Below, in pieces: positions 50,616-64,000 of a stretch of 64,000 bases of DNA. The position numbers and the translations under genes are program-made. Below the pieces are notes generated by a model. The model had not been told where the DNA came from and did not search any database. It saw nothing but the letters and a program-made list of their open reading frames with translations. Position 1 is the stretch's first letter. The number at the start of each line of letters is the position of its first letter. This DNA comes from Antilocapra americana (Eukaryota > Chordata > Mammalia > Artiodactyla > Antilocapridae): assembly GCA_007570785.1 (NCBI GenBank), contig ML664175.1:10455441-10519440 (forward strand), given 5' to 3'.

Positions 50616-51011
50616 ACAACAAAGATTATTTCTAATAGATAAAAATTTATTTAGATAGTATATTCTAGAAAAATTGTTTATCAGACTTTTTGATTTTATA
50701 TTCATAGTCACTTCTCTATTTTGTTCTAGCAATTAGAAATTTAAATTATTTTCAACTAGGATAATAAAGAAGTAACTATTATCTATTTATTCCTCCTATA
50801 TTATAATATTTATTATACTCTTTAATCCTAGTTTTAAAACTGAGACTTCTGTAGTTTTTGTGTAATGGAGTAGTCCTAAAATTTATTAAACAATTTCTCA
50901 CTCATGAATCTTAAGGGTGGCCCCTTAGACTACAAAAATATCTCCATGCCAGTGGATTTATATTTTTGCTTTTGTCACATATTGATATGTTTGTCTTTGT
51001 TTTATGATTAG

Positions 51012-51116
<105 letters not shown>

Positions 51117-52774
51117 TGATAACATATATGGGGCTACTTGAAAATATTTGAAGTTTATTTTTGAATAAAATATAGTAAAGACTCAGACACAGAAAAATCA
51201 TTTGTTTTGAGAAAGCATGTAAACAGAGCCTTCTCCTGAGTTCATTTTGGAGAATGTTGAAATATTTGCTATTTGAATTATTTGTTTGCATCTCCTTTGG
51301 TTCTTAAAATAATTTGCAATAATTAAATTATTGCAGCAGGATAACAAATAAGGCTAAGCAATTGAGATGAAAGTAAAATATAGAGGAGATAAATTTAAAA
51401 ATTTGATAAGCTAGCATAGAAAGTAATCTATTTAGAAGTACATATGACTTCTTTCTTCCTTATTTTTAAGTCCACTGAGTTATTATTTCATATGTGTAAA
51501 TTCTTGGGAATATTGGAAGTTTTTTTTTTTTTTTTTTGCTGAAGAAAACAACTCGTGAATGTGGGTGGATATTGTTAGTAGAGTTAAATAAATGTTCAGT
51601 CTGGTGTTGTGTCTTTTGTTTTTTTTTAACAGCAGCTTTAACAAGTTCCAGATAGTATCCTACTGTATAAATTTGTTGAGATACAATTGTTATTCATGTA
51701 AATAGGAATTTTTCAATTTATTAGAAATAAAATTACAGGGAAATGCTTGCATTTGTTAAGCTATAAAACTTGGAATATATTTTCCTGAGCATTGTTTGGA
51801 GAAAAACCATGCTGAAGAACAAATGTATTCATTCTAAGGAAAAAGACATTAGACAACTGGGTAAAAATTGCCATTTTCCTCCAACAGTTGACCTCAGAAA
51901 CAATTCTGTATTCCTGATCAAGTCACTAGTTCAGTCCATGTGGCATTGTTGTTTTTGTCAAGCCTTTTTGCATTGTTCAGGATTTCTGAAATTCAGGGCT
52001 CTGATACATCAGGGCTCTGGCTATCACCTGTGCTCTGTGATTTAGCCTTGTGACTCTGCTAAGAAGCATTCCAGTGTGGAAATGATGAACTGCTGGCAGC
52101 TGCTTTCAGCTATTAGTGGTTCTGCCACTTTCTCAGACACTGTGGCTTCAGTTGTCTAGTAAAAGTAGGACAGCTGTTCCCCGTATAGGCAGGACAATGA
52201 AAGACCCATTGACTTAGATTTGTTGTTTAACAGAGGGATGAAATTACAGGAACAATGATGTAACTTTAACCATACTCACCGTCTTGGCAAAATTTTACTG
52301 AAGTTATCAGTGTCATTTTGGCCACAGCCTATTTCACTTTTTCGTCTCAGGTAGCTATGTTGGCCCTTACTGCCTATTCCCACTGCCTCTTCTTCTCTGC
52401 CCACTAAGATAGCTATAGAAGTGTCCTTTGGTTTTCATGAACATGAACATTGGTTGGGAAGACAGGCAGCAGAGATGCTCAGCATCTGTGAAGGAATATC
52501 AGAAAAATGAGGAATCAGAAACTTAGACATTTTTCAAAAAATAATGGTCCAAAGTAAAATCTCACATTTCCTCCTTCATTTTTATTTGATGTTTAATGAA
52601 TAGTATCCTCTTTCTGCCTTTAATTCATCTGATAAATGGAAATCTGTGAACTGTTGGATTATGTAGTGAAGGTAATAATAGATTTCTTTTTCAACTCAGT
52701 TGTCATACTCAAAGAAAGATATTTTTATGTATTCCTGTTGAAGTGGCAAATCAAAGACTGATTTTATAGGTGCA

Positions 52775-52790
52775 TCTCTCTCTCTCTCTC
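52775..52790. repeat. (TC)n microsatellite
   Basis: Eight TC units, 'tctctctctctctctc'. Confidence 0.9.
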
Positions 52791-55700
52791 ATCTCCTGTA
52801 TCTAGTGTTTTCTTCTTATAACCACATTCACACACATATCCCCACACACATATCCCAGATGAGTGGAGCAGACATGGAAAGGGTGGAGGAAAAAGGGAAA
52901 GCACTGTGTAGTAAGTTTTCACAGCTGAAGGAAAAAATGAGTAAGATAGAGCAAACCAGAGCTCCTATATAATATGTGCAAATCATTTTGTACCTTGTGT
53001 GGGAGTGGCCCATTGTTGAGAGTAAAACATCCCACCCCGTATGCTCTCTACACTTGCCCTGTTTCTTATGCTTGAACATCAGTCCAACTCAACACAGATC
53101 ATGTAAGAATAGTTACGACATAGGCAGTTTCTAAGGCGTTCATCATTCTTGTTTAAATCCTGCTCGTGTTCCTTGGGAACTTTTCAGTAGTAGTAATAAT
53201 AGAAAATGCTTATGAGGAAAAAACATCTAAGATGATATTTTAGTTAAGATCCTTCAGGCTGAAAGAAAGACAAACTCTTGTCTGGAGTGGATTACATAGT
53301 AAGGAGATTTGGGATATCTTGTATAAAGCCCATAGCAGGGCAAGTTCCTGGACCAGTCTGGACTCCTGCTCTATTTTTTTTGAAATTCTTTCTCAAGCTG
53401 GTGGCAAGACAGCAGTTAAAGGTACCACATGTAGACATAACCATGTCTCCTATAAGAAAAAGGACCATCTGTTATATGTCTTTTCAGAATCTTTTTTCAG
53501 AAGCCTTTTGAACAGGTTTTCCCTCATGATTCATTGATCAGTACTGGGCCCAACAGTTACTTAACAGAAATAAGACCACCATATTTGTCTTAGTTGCTAG
53601 GATTTATCCCAAGAGCTAAGAATAGAATTACTCCTTGCTGGTTCACAGTAGGAAAGGATAGACACCCCGCCACCCTCTGAACAAAACCTGGGCCCTAGCA
53701 GCAAGGTAGAAGAGAAGTATGGCTGTGTCTAATACAGTTGTCATTTGAGAAAAGACATGAGTATTTCAATTAAGAGAATGTGTTTACTAAAGAAACTTGG
53801 AAAACAGACAAAACTGTTCTTTACCTAATTCTGGAATATCAGTGAATAAAAATCTAATAACTGCAGCACTCAGTAGCAATCTTTGGAACATCCACAGTAA
53901 AAGCAAAGAGCATGTGGGGAGATAGAGAAGATTGCTCAGTTTGGACTCATTTAATCAATGAGATATTTATATTTGTCATCTGTCAGTGTGCCTGTTGTTA
54001 AAGCAGTTAACCTGACTTCAGCAGGTTTTCAATTTAGTTGAGAAAATAAGAGATAAACACATGAAAATAGAACCATCAGAATTCACTCTCAACTACAGTT
54101 CTCCAGATACATTTCATGAAGAGAGTATAGAGGAGAAAGAACTTTCTGAGCTTAAAAGAGTGTGACAGAAGTCAAGATGTGAAAAGTGCATGGTCATTCA
54201 GAGTCATTGAGATGGCTGATCATGAGATCTTCATATATGAAGAGCTTCCCCTTAAATGGGAAGGTTGGCTGGGGCCAGATTGCAGAAAGCAGAGCATTCA
54301 GTGCTACATTGAGGATTATTCAACCTTTTTTAAGGTTGGAGTGTATCATGAAAGTTTGAGTTTAGGGTGAGATTACAAAGAGAAACAACTAACAAAATAA
54401 GAAAATGCATGGTAAATAGTCCTAAGAATTTCTCTCAGCCACACAAAATGATGTTATCTATTCTCTAAATTTATTAACCAATTTTATTAGGGTGGTGTAT
54501 TACTAAATCCCAGTCAGAGCAAAAACAGACCAGAAATACTAGGTGAATTTTAGGTTTAGTGATCACAGAAAGTCTTTCCAGATTTTCTAGCCAAATAATT
54601 CGATTCTCTTATCCTTGTCAGCTAACTTGTTTCTGGAAATAGTAAATACCAATGCTAAGTAATAAGTTTATTATAATCCTTCTTGGATAACAGCTAACTT
54701 TTGGAGGCGGTCACTAATATAAAGCTAAGGGCAATTACAAAATTTGTTAACTATATAAACAGTTGAAAGCTTGCCCTTATCTAATAGAAGAACATATAAG
54801 CCCAAAACCTCTACATATGCCTATAATCAGGTATCATGTGACAGGGAAGGAAGGGAGGAAATAACCTATTCTCTGGGAAACCCCTTAGGTTTTTGCCCTT
54901 TGCACTTTTGTTTTTCCATTATTTGTATAACAGTGCTACAGCTGGTGATTACAAACTAAAGATAATGATATCAAAATGATTCTAAATGAATCTGTATATT
55001 TTATTCATCCAGTAGTTTTTTAAAAAGACAATGTTCCAGATCTGTCTAGTGTCAAAAGTATTCTGTAGCATTATGGTCTCTGTCTAGAACTTGAATTCAT
55101 TTTACAACCCCACAGTTCTCATCCGTTACTAATAAGCCATCAGTGGGCCAGAATTACAAAAGTCTGTGTGTCTTTTGTCATCATTGGTTACATGATTGGT
55201 TTCTTCATCAGGAAGAAATAATAATAATATTTCATGTCAGAAAGATCTTTTAGGCTCACAAAGCCTGCGTGTTCATATCTTTTACCTCATTGGCCTTGTA
55301 AAGGCAGATTAAAAACAAAAACTAAAAAAAAACTGAGTACCTATTTTATGGTGAGTGTTCTAAATTAATTGATAATACAGATCAACCAGAATGCAGGTCC
55401 ACTGATCTCAGCATCCATTAAACTTCCATGCCCTTTTTTGAGCTTTACCAGACATAGGATGGCCTTTGTTGAACTAATGCAGTCTATCATAACTATCCAG
55501 TCATCCCCTTTGTGACCAATTGCATGAATTTTTGAAATGAATGAGCTTTAAAGAGCTCAATTCATGAAATACAGCTTGGCATTTGTATAAAGTTCAAAGA
55601 ACAGATATAGATGATTTAATCATGTTAGTATTCTGCTTTAATCAAGTTCGTCTCAAGTAGGGCAGCCTAATTTATAATAATTTAAAAAAAAAGAATGTTT

Positions 55701-56027
55701 AAGTATGTGTATATTTTTCCAGTTTAATAAATTTCATTTTGAAGTAGACCATAGCATAGATACTTCATGTCAGTATCAAAAAATAGTGACTATAGATGAT
55801 TTCTTACCTGAGTAACTCTGTGCACACATCTCATTCCTCAATACTAAGTTACCGAAGAACCACAAAAATTGCCTATTTTGCAAAGCAAATGTGTGCTAAC
55901 AGTTCTGAGTATTTAAACATAAAACTTGCATTAATGATCCACACAGATTAAATATCCTATCACAGGCTGATCACCCAAGGATGTTGGGCAAAATGAAGCA
56001 AAATAATTGAAAATAAAATATTACAGG

Positions 56028-56312
56028 GCATTCCTGGTGTTCCAGTGGTTACAGATCCACCTGCTAAAGCAGCGGGCACGGTTTTGATCCCTGGTCTGGG
56101 GAGATCCCACATGCTGTAGAGCAACAAAGCCCGTGTGTCACAGCTACAAAGCCCATGCTCCACAACAAGAGAAGCCATGTGTTGAGAACAAGAAGCCATG
56201 TGTTGTGCACCACAAGGAAGAGTAGCTCCTGCTCACCATAACTAAAGAAAGCCTGCACACAGCAACAGAGACCCAATGCAGTCAAAAACAAGCAAACAAA
56301 TCTTTTTTTTTT
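56028..56312 (+). mobile_element. CHR-type SINE
   Basis: 'cattcctggtgttccagtgg' head, 'tgatccctggtctggggaga', body repeats of 'aagaagccatgtgttg' and an A/T tail. Confidence 0.88.
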
Positions 56313-56320
56313 TCAAAGGG

Positions 56321-56348
56321 TCTTGCTGTCCCTTCTTTTAAAAAAAAG

Positions 56349-56396
<48 letters not shown>

Positions 56397-56443
56397 AAGG
56401 GAAACTCTTTTAGTCTTGCCGTCTCTTCTTTAAAAAATATATA

Positions 56444-56477
<34 letters not shown>

Positions 56478-56503
56478 GTGTGAACATTAAGGGAAATTCT
56501 TTT
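56321..56503. repeat. 93-bp tandem duplication carrying two (AT)n microsatellites
   Basis: Unit 1 (56321-56413) and unit 2 (56414-56503) both start 'tcttgc.gtc.cttctttaa' (dots mark differences), contain a long (AT)n core (the second with an inner GT run) and end 'aacattaagggaaa.tctttta'. Confidence 0.85.
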
Positions 56504-56579
56504 AAAAATAATTCCAGTTCTTTTTAAAAATAGATTGATTAACCTCTTACCACATAAAAATTCACAATCCTACATTAGT

Positions 56580-56715
56580 TTTGGAAAGCATCACCAACTC
56601 AATGGACATGAGTTTGAGCAAGCTCCAGGAGTTGGTGATGGACAAGGAGGCCTGGCATGCTGCAATCCCTGGGGTCACAAAGAGTCGGACACAACTGAGT
56701 GACTGACCTGAGCTG
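56580..56715 (+). mobile_element. BovB 3' end / Bov-A fragment
   Basis: 'agcatcaccaactcaatgga' through 'ggtcacaaagagtcggacac' and 'aactgagtgactgacc'. Confidence 0.88.
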
Positions 56716-56759
56716 AGCTGATATACTGAAATCAATGGTTAAGTGTTATTTTATTAAAA

Positions 56760-57030
56760 ATGTTTTTCTTTGGCTCTGCTGGCTCTTTGATGTGGCAAAA
56801 GGACTTTGTCCAGCTGCGGTACTCGCTCAGGCTTCTCTGGCTGTGGAGCACAGGTTCTAAGGCACACGGGCTTAGTGGTTGTGGTGCACTGGCTGCTCTA
56901 CTTGAGGCAGTCGGGCCTTGGTTACCCCGCCGCATTTGGGGTCTTACTTAAGTTCCCTGACCAGGGATCAAACCTGTGTCCCCAGCCTGAAAATGTGGAT
57001 TCTTAACCCCTGGACTACCAAGCAAGTTTC
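56760..57030 (-). mobile_element. CHR-type SINE, antisense
   Basis: 'tcttaacccctggactacca' and 'ccctgaccagggatcaaacc' on the + strand mark an inverted head. The body 'ctctggctgtggagcacag' precedes it. Confidence 0.87.
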
Positions 57031-57270
57031 TGGTTCTTTTTCTATGAATTCTTGATGTAGTCAGTTACTGGATTTTTCTGATTGCTGAATTCTACTTGCT
57101 AAGTGTAAAATTAGTCCACATGTTTCTGTTTCAATGAGCAGTTTTAGTTTGTCCATAATTTGTGTAGTTAAATTATGATTATATTTGTACGTGTAGCAGG
57201 TCACCTTTAATGAACAGAATAATTTCTACTTTGCTTCCAAGTAAAAAAAATTGTTAGTCAATGAAGTGTG

Positions 57271-57290
57271 TATATATATATATATATATA
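57271..57290. repeat. (TA)n microsatellite
   Basis: Ten TA units preceded by 'gtgtg'. Confidence 0.95.
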
Positions 57291-58084
57291 GCATATATTT
57301 TTCTTATAATTTTAGTATTTAAAAATTTTTGTATAATCACAATAATATCCATATAATTATAAAATATAATCAAGTTATTAGGAATCTTATGTATCCAACT
57401 TTTCAACTTAAAATACAAATGATTAATAGGCATACAAATACGGGTTGTTCAGCTAAAGTGAACTATAATAGTTCTAATTTACCTTAAGTTTTTAGTTTCC
57501 TAAATGTGTTTAATCTAAAACAACAAGCTGTGGTAGAACATAGTTTAAAATTTCATTTAGCAATAAATGAGACAAATTAAGTAAACATTCAACTTCTCTA
57601 ACTTTAGATTTCTAATATAATTCAATTTGTCACCAAAGCTTTGGTTAAGAACAATACTATGTATTTAATTGAATGGTCTTCATTATTTTCTATAAATTAT
57701 TTTCAAATGCAGTTATGAAATAGTACAGATTTTTGATCAGTTGTTTTGTCTTTTTCTTTTTCAAGCTATTTTAAAACACTGCATTCTCCCCAGTACATAA
57801 ATTAGTCTTTTTTTTCTTGTGTTTTTTTTCTTTTTATTCTTTCTGTTTGAACGTGTATCCTTTTTTAATACTATTGCTGCTTTTCAAAGTTGAAGAGTAA
57901 ACGTTTTAACAAAATATTTTCCAGCTTAAATAATATGTTTTGGTGTAAATTATGTTAGGAAAATTTTTAGCAAAGAAACCGAAATGTATTTCCGGTCATT
58001 TGAAATTGGTGCATTTGTGCATTACTAAAGACACAAGTTAGTATAACCATTTAGAAAGTAGTTTTGGCCTTACGAATTAAGGAT

Positions 58085-58275
58085 CATAAATATGTTTGTT
58101 ATCTTTTAACTTAGAAATGCTATTTATCCTTAGACATGTTCCCCAAAAGGAAAACACAGTATTTTGTTTATCATTCATAATATAGTGATACTCAATTACT
58201 ATTCATAATAGCCAAATGAAAGCAACCAAAGTATCCAGCAGTGAGGTAATGGTGGTTGAGCAAATTATGATGTAG
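58085..58275 (+). repeat. Old L1 ORF2 3' relic
   Basis: 'cataatagccaaatgaaagc' and 'aagtatccagcagtgaggta' resemble the C-terminal end of L1 ORF2 DNA. Strongly diverged. Confidence 0.6.
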
Positions 58276-58652
58276 AGAATCATAAGTCATTAATAGCATT
58301 ATCATAAAGACTAAAAATATGGAAGGGCAGAATTTAAATTATGTATATTTTAAGTACATTTTCTCAAGATTCATGTGCATGTGGACAAAGTGTGAAGAGC
58401 ATGTAAACATGAGTAGTTACGTTTTAAAAGTATAGTTTTTTCCCTCAACTCCTTCCATTATTTTAATAATGAAAAAACTTTTAATATTTTGGGCTTATCA
58501 GTAGCCAATACCATGCTGAAGACTAAACAAAAATTTTCACATGAATTTGTGCACAGTTAGCAATAGTATATCTTTGCCCTTTCCTTCAGAACATTATCAA
58601 GATCACTGAGTTAACCAAGGTGTGTGGGTGCTTTGGGGTTTTGTTTTAACAG

Positions 58653-58726
58653 GTACCAGTCAGTGGCCCAGACCTGGAGGTCAAGCTCCTTCATCCCCAA
58701 GCTATGAAAACTCACTCCACTCCCTG
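58653..58726 (+). CDS. TCF12: TCF12 exon preceding the alternative cassette
   Basis: 74-nt exon completing Gly, then 24 codons: [19 protein letters not shown] and ending S-L-H-S-L. The acceptor is 'ttttaacag' and the donor GTAAGA at 58727. It ends in phase 0, so it can join either the 72-nt cassette at 59734 or directly the exon at 60554. The second option gives the common H-S-L-Q-S-R-M junction. Confidence 0.96.
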
Positions 58727-60766
<2,040 letters not shown>

Positions 60767-63232
60767 TAGTGTTCATACTGTTTGAAATAACCCCTGAAGC
60801 CTGTTTTCCTAAATGTTTTTCATGAAATCTTTTAAGGACAGCGTCTTTTTTATAAACAAGGTAGAATGGTTTTTAAGAATTCCTTTTACTGTTTTGGACA
60901 GGGTCATTGGCTGAGCATTTGACCTTAAAATCCTGCTATGATTATGTGCAAAAAGCAGAAACTTTATACAGAGATCATATTAGCTTAAACTTGATTTTTT
61001 TTTTCCAGATGTATAATAATTGACCGAACATTTTTTTGCCTTCAAACTGTGTAGAAAGTCTTAATAGCAAAAGCAAGAAAGCAAGACTGATTTTCAAGGG
61101 TTCTGGTCTAGAAAAACTGTTTATTATAATTTGGAACCAGCCTTCAATAGAACAAACACAATAGTATTTGTACAGATCCAAATTTAAGTTTTATTTCCAA
61201 ACAAAGAAAAAAATGTGAGGTAGTTTTGAGAATGGCTGTAATTTAAGTGACAATGAAAGGAGACAATTTTAGATTAATGCCTGAAGAGAATAAAATCATT
61301 CAAACCATCTGTTTAAAAGCATGGTAATTCTTTAAAGTAGGGAAAAGTAACATTCTGCAGCCATGCACATCGAAAATTCTGTGTTGAATGTCTTACATTA
61401 TTTTTTATATAAATTATGTTTTAAAGTAATGAAGCTTTGTTTGAACCTGCTATTTAATTGAAACCATGTGTTTGCATGTTTATGTCATGGTTCTTAAGAT
61501 TCATTGCATGCTGTGAAATATTCTCCTATGAAACAGATTTCTGACTGTAAGCCATGTGATCAAGGCTAAAACTCAGCTATCATCGAAATAATTAGGTGCT
61601 CCAAATGCTGAAGTCTTGTGTTCTGTAAAATAGGATTGGTTCCAGATTTTTACATTCACATGTCAGGGATCCATTTATATTCATTCTCGAGCTGCTGAAG
61701 TAAACATCAAACAAGACTGCCTGGTTTCCTAAGAACAGTGTTTTCAGCAACATGAGTGACATTAGATGCCTGCATATCTTAACAGCTGGGTTTTTGTTTT
61801 TTAATATCAGAAGATCTTAAAATGTAGGCTTTTTTAGAATTAACTTTTGTTCCTGCTGACAAACTAATAAATACAAAAACATTTATAAATTACTGAATTC
61901 GTAGAAATTTAAGGGAGTATTTTTATCACTACTAGTGATAGTAGCAAAATAATTTTAATATTATAATAAGATAGCATTTGTTGCAAATATAAATTATTAC
62001 TTTGCCGAAATACTATCTATCCTTATTCAGAAGAAGGACTTGCAAATCAGTATCTTGGAATCCTAAGTTTGTTTCAGTTGCAATATGTGCAATTCTTAGT
62101 CCTCACCTCTTAACCATTTTTAATTCTTCATTGTTAATAGCTCACTGCTCCTACTCCAGTTTATCTGCTACAATATTTTATATATGTCTGGATCCTCTTA
62201 AATAAATGTAGAGTTTGTATGAAATGGAACTTCTGTCTTTGGGAGGTTGTTTTTATCAACTTTGGATACAAATTGGAAAAGAAATGTTTCAAAATCCAGT
62301 CTTCCAAAGCCATATAAAAACCTAATACACTTTAAAAGGACTTGTAGAGGGGAAAATTGTTTCATTAGACATTGCCCTGAAACTTGTAATTAAGAAAGTA
62401 GCTTCCATTATATCCACTAGGAATATGCTGCCTGTTTCAGAGCTTCCAGAGATATTCTTTAAAAAGGGAAAAAACTGAAGGTAATCTAGAAAGAAAAGAG
62501 TTTTGAAACGTGAGATGAGTCTAATGTAGTCTGAGAAGCAGCACCAGCGCTGCAGCAACTAAGCCCAAGCTATTGCTTAGTTTATCTATCAAGGTCTTCT
62601 TTCTTCTTTTTGTAACCTTCTCAGAGGACACAGAGCTGGGGAAATTCTGCCAGGATCTGCTATATCCACCCCATCCAGATGTAATCACTAATGAGATTGA
62701 GATGCAGGTGTTTCTGCCAGGCTTACCCTCAAAAATTATTAACTGACAAAATCTGACAGTGTCGAGTGAGTCAGTGTTAAAATTCCCATCCTTCTGAAAT
62801 GAACTTTTTAGCTGTGAATACTCATTTCTCAGTTTCAGGAAAAGACCAAAGAATGGAATGAAATTAAAATCACAGTCAGCCAGTGACTGTCCCAGCTAAG
62901 TGTTAGGCATATTGTTGAGGAAAATTTATCCTGGTGGCTGTTATTCATGTCTGAGGGCTTCCGTCAGTACTACCAGGAGCCTTGTTTACATGCCTGACAG
63001 CTTTTTTCTTGTTCTGAGAAAGTGTGTGATTTGGAGGACATATTGTTGTAACTGTTGCCAGCCATCTCCAAGAGTTAATCTCCTGCCTGTGTTTTCTCAC
63101 CTTCATATATTCTAACTGTTCATGACTAAGAAATGACACAATTTTACATTCTGGAAACACTTCTTTTTTGTCTTGCTTAACTTTCTGGTAGTTTATGTAC
63201 TTTTCCTCTGTATTAGCATAAATTAGTATCTT

Positions 63233-63415
63233 GGGGGCTTCCCTGGTGACTCAGACAGTTAAGAATCTGCCTGTAGTACAAGAGACCTGGATTCAATCCC
63301 TGGGTCAGGAAGATCACCTGAAGAAGGGAATGGCTACCCACTCCAGTATTCTTGCCTGGAGAATTCCATGGACAGAGGAGCCTGGTGCTCTGTAGTCCAT
63401 GGGTCGCAAAGATAC
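63233..63415 (+). mobile_element. Bov-tA SINE
   Basis: 'gggcttccctggtgactcag' head through 'tagtccatgggtcgcaaaga' tail. Confidence 0.93.
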
Positions 63416-63744
63416 ATCTTCTCTATATTAACTAAGATAATATTTCTTAGACCCCTAAAAATGGAGGTTTACATGGCCACAATTACAAAGTAACCACAGA
63501 AAGAACAGTTTATCAGCGATTCTGTATGAACATTTAGAATCTATAAAGTCAACTTCCCTCAATATTTAATTTTCATCATTCCATTTATTTTTCTGTAGAG
63601 AGTAGAACTACTCTGCTAAACCCTTCTAAGGAACTCCATAGAACATGCAAATAAAATTTTTGATGTAATGGATTTTTGTTCTCATGGGCATTTACTAGAG
63701 GTCACCATTTTAATTCCAGGTTTTGAATATGATGTTACTTTCTT

Positions 63745-64000
63745 TCCTAGCATTATAGACGAGAAGAGCCAGAAACCTTTTCTGTAAAAAGTCAGATAGT
63801 AAATATTTTCAGCTTTGCAGGATATATGCTCTGTATCACAATTACTGAACTCTGATTCAGTAACATGAAAGCACCCATAGGTGTTACAAAAACAAATGGG
63901 TGTGCCTGTGCTTTAATAAAGCTTTATTTATAGAAAGGGCCTCCTTTATTAGTTTAAAAAAAAAAAACAGGACCAGATTTGGACCACAGATATACTTTGC
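63745..64000 (-). repeat. hAT-type DNA transposon relic (non-autonomous), reaches window edge
   Basis: 'ttttctgtaaaaagtcagat', 'aaatattttcagctttgcag', 'aacaaatgggtgtgcctgtg' and 'ttaataaagctttatttata' match a widespread mammalian hAT MITE. Subfamily not named here. An A-rich patch interrupts it near 63956. Confidence 0.65.

Larger units (their letters stand above)
42658..51011 (+). other. TCF12 intron, 8.35 kb
   Basis: Recognised elements are a MIR (43838-44075), (GA)n/(GT)n near 45681-45724, a Bov-tA (47395-47570), a CHR SINE (49308-49425) and a Bov-tA (50385-50615). 44080-45660 and 45730-47390 contain no recognised repeat, but include two GC-richer, motif-dense blocks (44600-44770, 45890-46100) noted among the findings. 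47580-49300 and 49430-50380 hold nothing that I can name. Confidence 0.75.

Noticed and set aside
51770..52045. 91-codon open frame in an intron
   Set aside because: No recognised domain, no splice context and ordinary intron composition on either side; best explained as chance.
56732..57006. Overlapping frames on both strands near 56.8 kb
   Set aside because: They lie inside an inverted CHR SINE, so they are repeat-derived and not genes.

Overview
This is mammalian nuclear DNA, and specifically ruminant (Pecora; most likely Bovidae). The evidence is the dense set of Bov-tA/Bov-A tRNA-derived SINEs, CHR-type cetartiodactyl SINEs, BovB (RTE-clade) LINE fragments and a 5'-truncated L1. The window lies inside one large gene on the + strand, TCF12 (HEB/HTF4), a class I basic helix-loop-helix E-protein. 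I see no other host protein-coding gene, no stable RNA gene, no CRISPR array and no virus-like locus.

Ten exons of the long (canonical) form can be placed to the base from reading frame, splice sites and the recalled HEB protein: 3425-3560, 7695-7747, 40248-40353, 41398-41537, 41800-41944, 42593-42657, 51012-51090, 58653-58726, 59734-59805 (72-nt cassette) and 60554-60760. All introns are GT-AG, and phases match at every junction: 1077 nt, 359 codons, entering and leaving in phase 0. They cover the protein from about residue 130 through the nuclear localisation signal, the Ser/Pro-rich middle and the AD2/loop-helix activation region. The N-terminal AD1 exons lie upstream of base 1 and the bHLH exons downstream of base 64000.

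An eleventh exon, at 29646-29714, is the alternative first coding exon of the short isoform HEBAlt. It lies within the 32.5 kb intron 7748-40247 and splices in phase to the exon at 40248. HEBAlt therefore lacks AD1 and the NLS exons and carries a tyrosine-rich start instead. The window thus holds two regulated choices of one gene: promoter choice (long versus Alt) and inclusion or skipping of the 24-residue cassette.

Introns make up about 98% of the window. The first ~21 kb is crowded with ruminant repeats (an L1 with a 14-bp target duplication, BovB 12.5-14.2 kb, many SINEs). From ~20.8 to ~47.4 kb, around the Alt exon and the 40-43 kb exon cluster, only one young SINE is recognised. From 47 kb to the end, SINEs and AT microsatellites return. 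A 131-bp non-repeat segment occurs twice (16910 and 18324) with two mismatches, and its 3' end coincides with a SINE insertion site.

No new system of the defence, mobile or biosynthetic type is present. The most useful leads are the HEBAlt 5' region, the 131-bp duplication, the repeat-poor domain and a few motif-rich intronic blocks.
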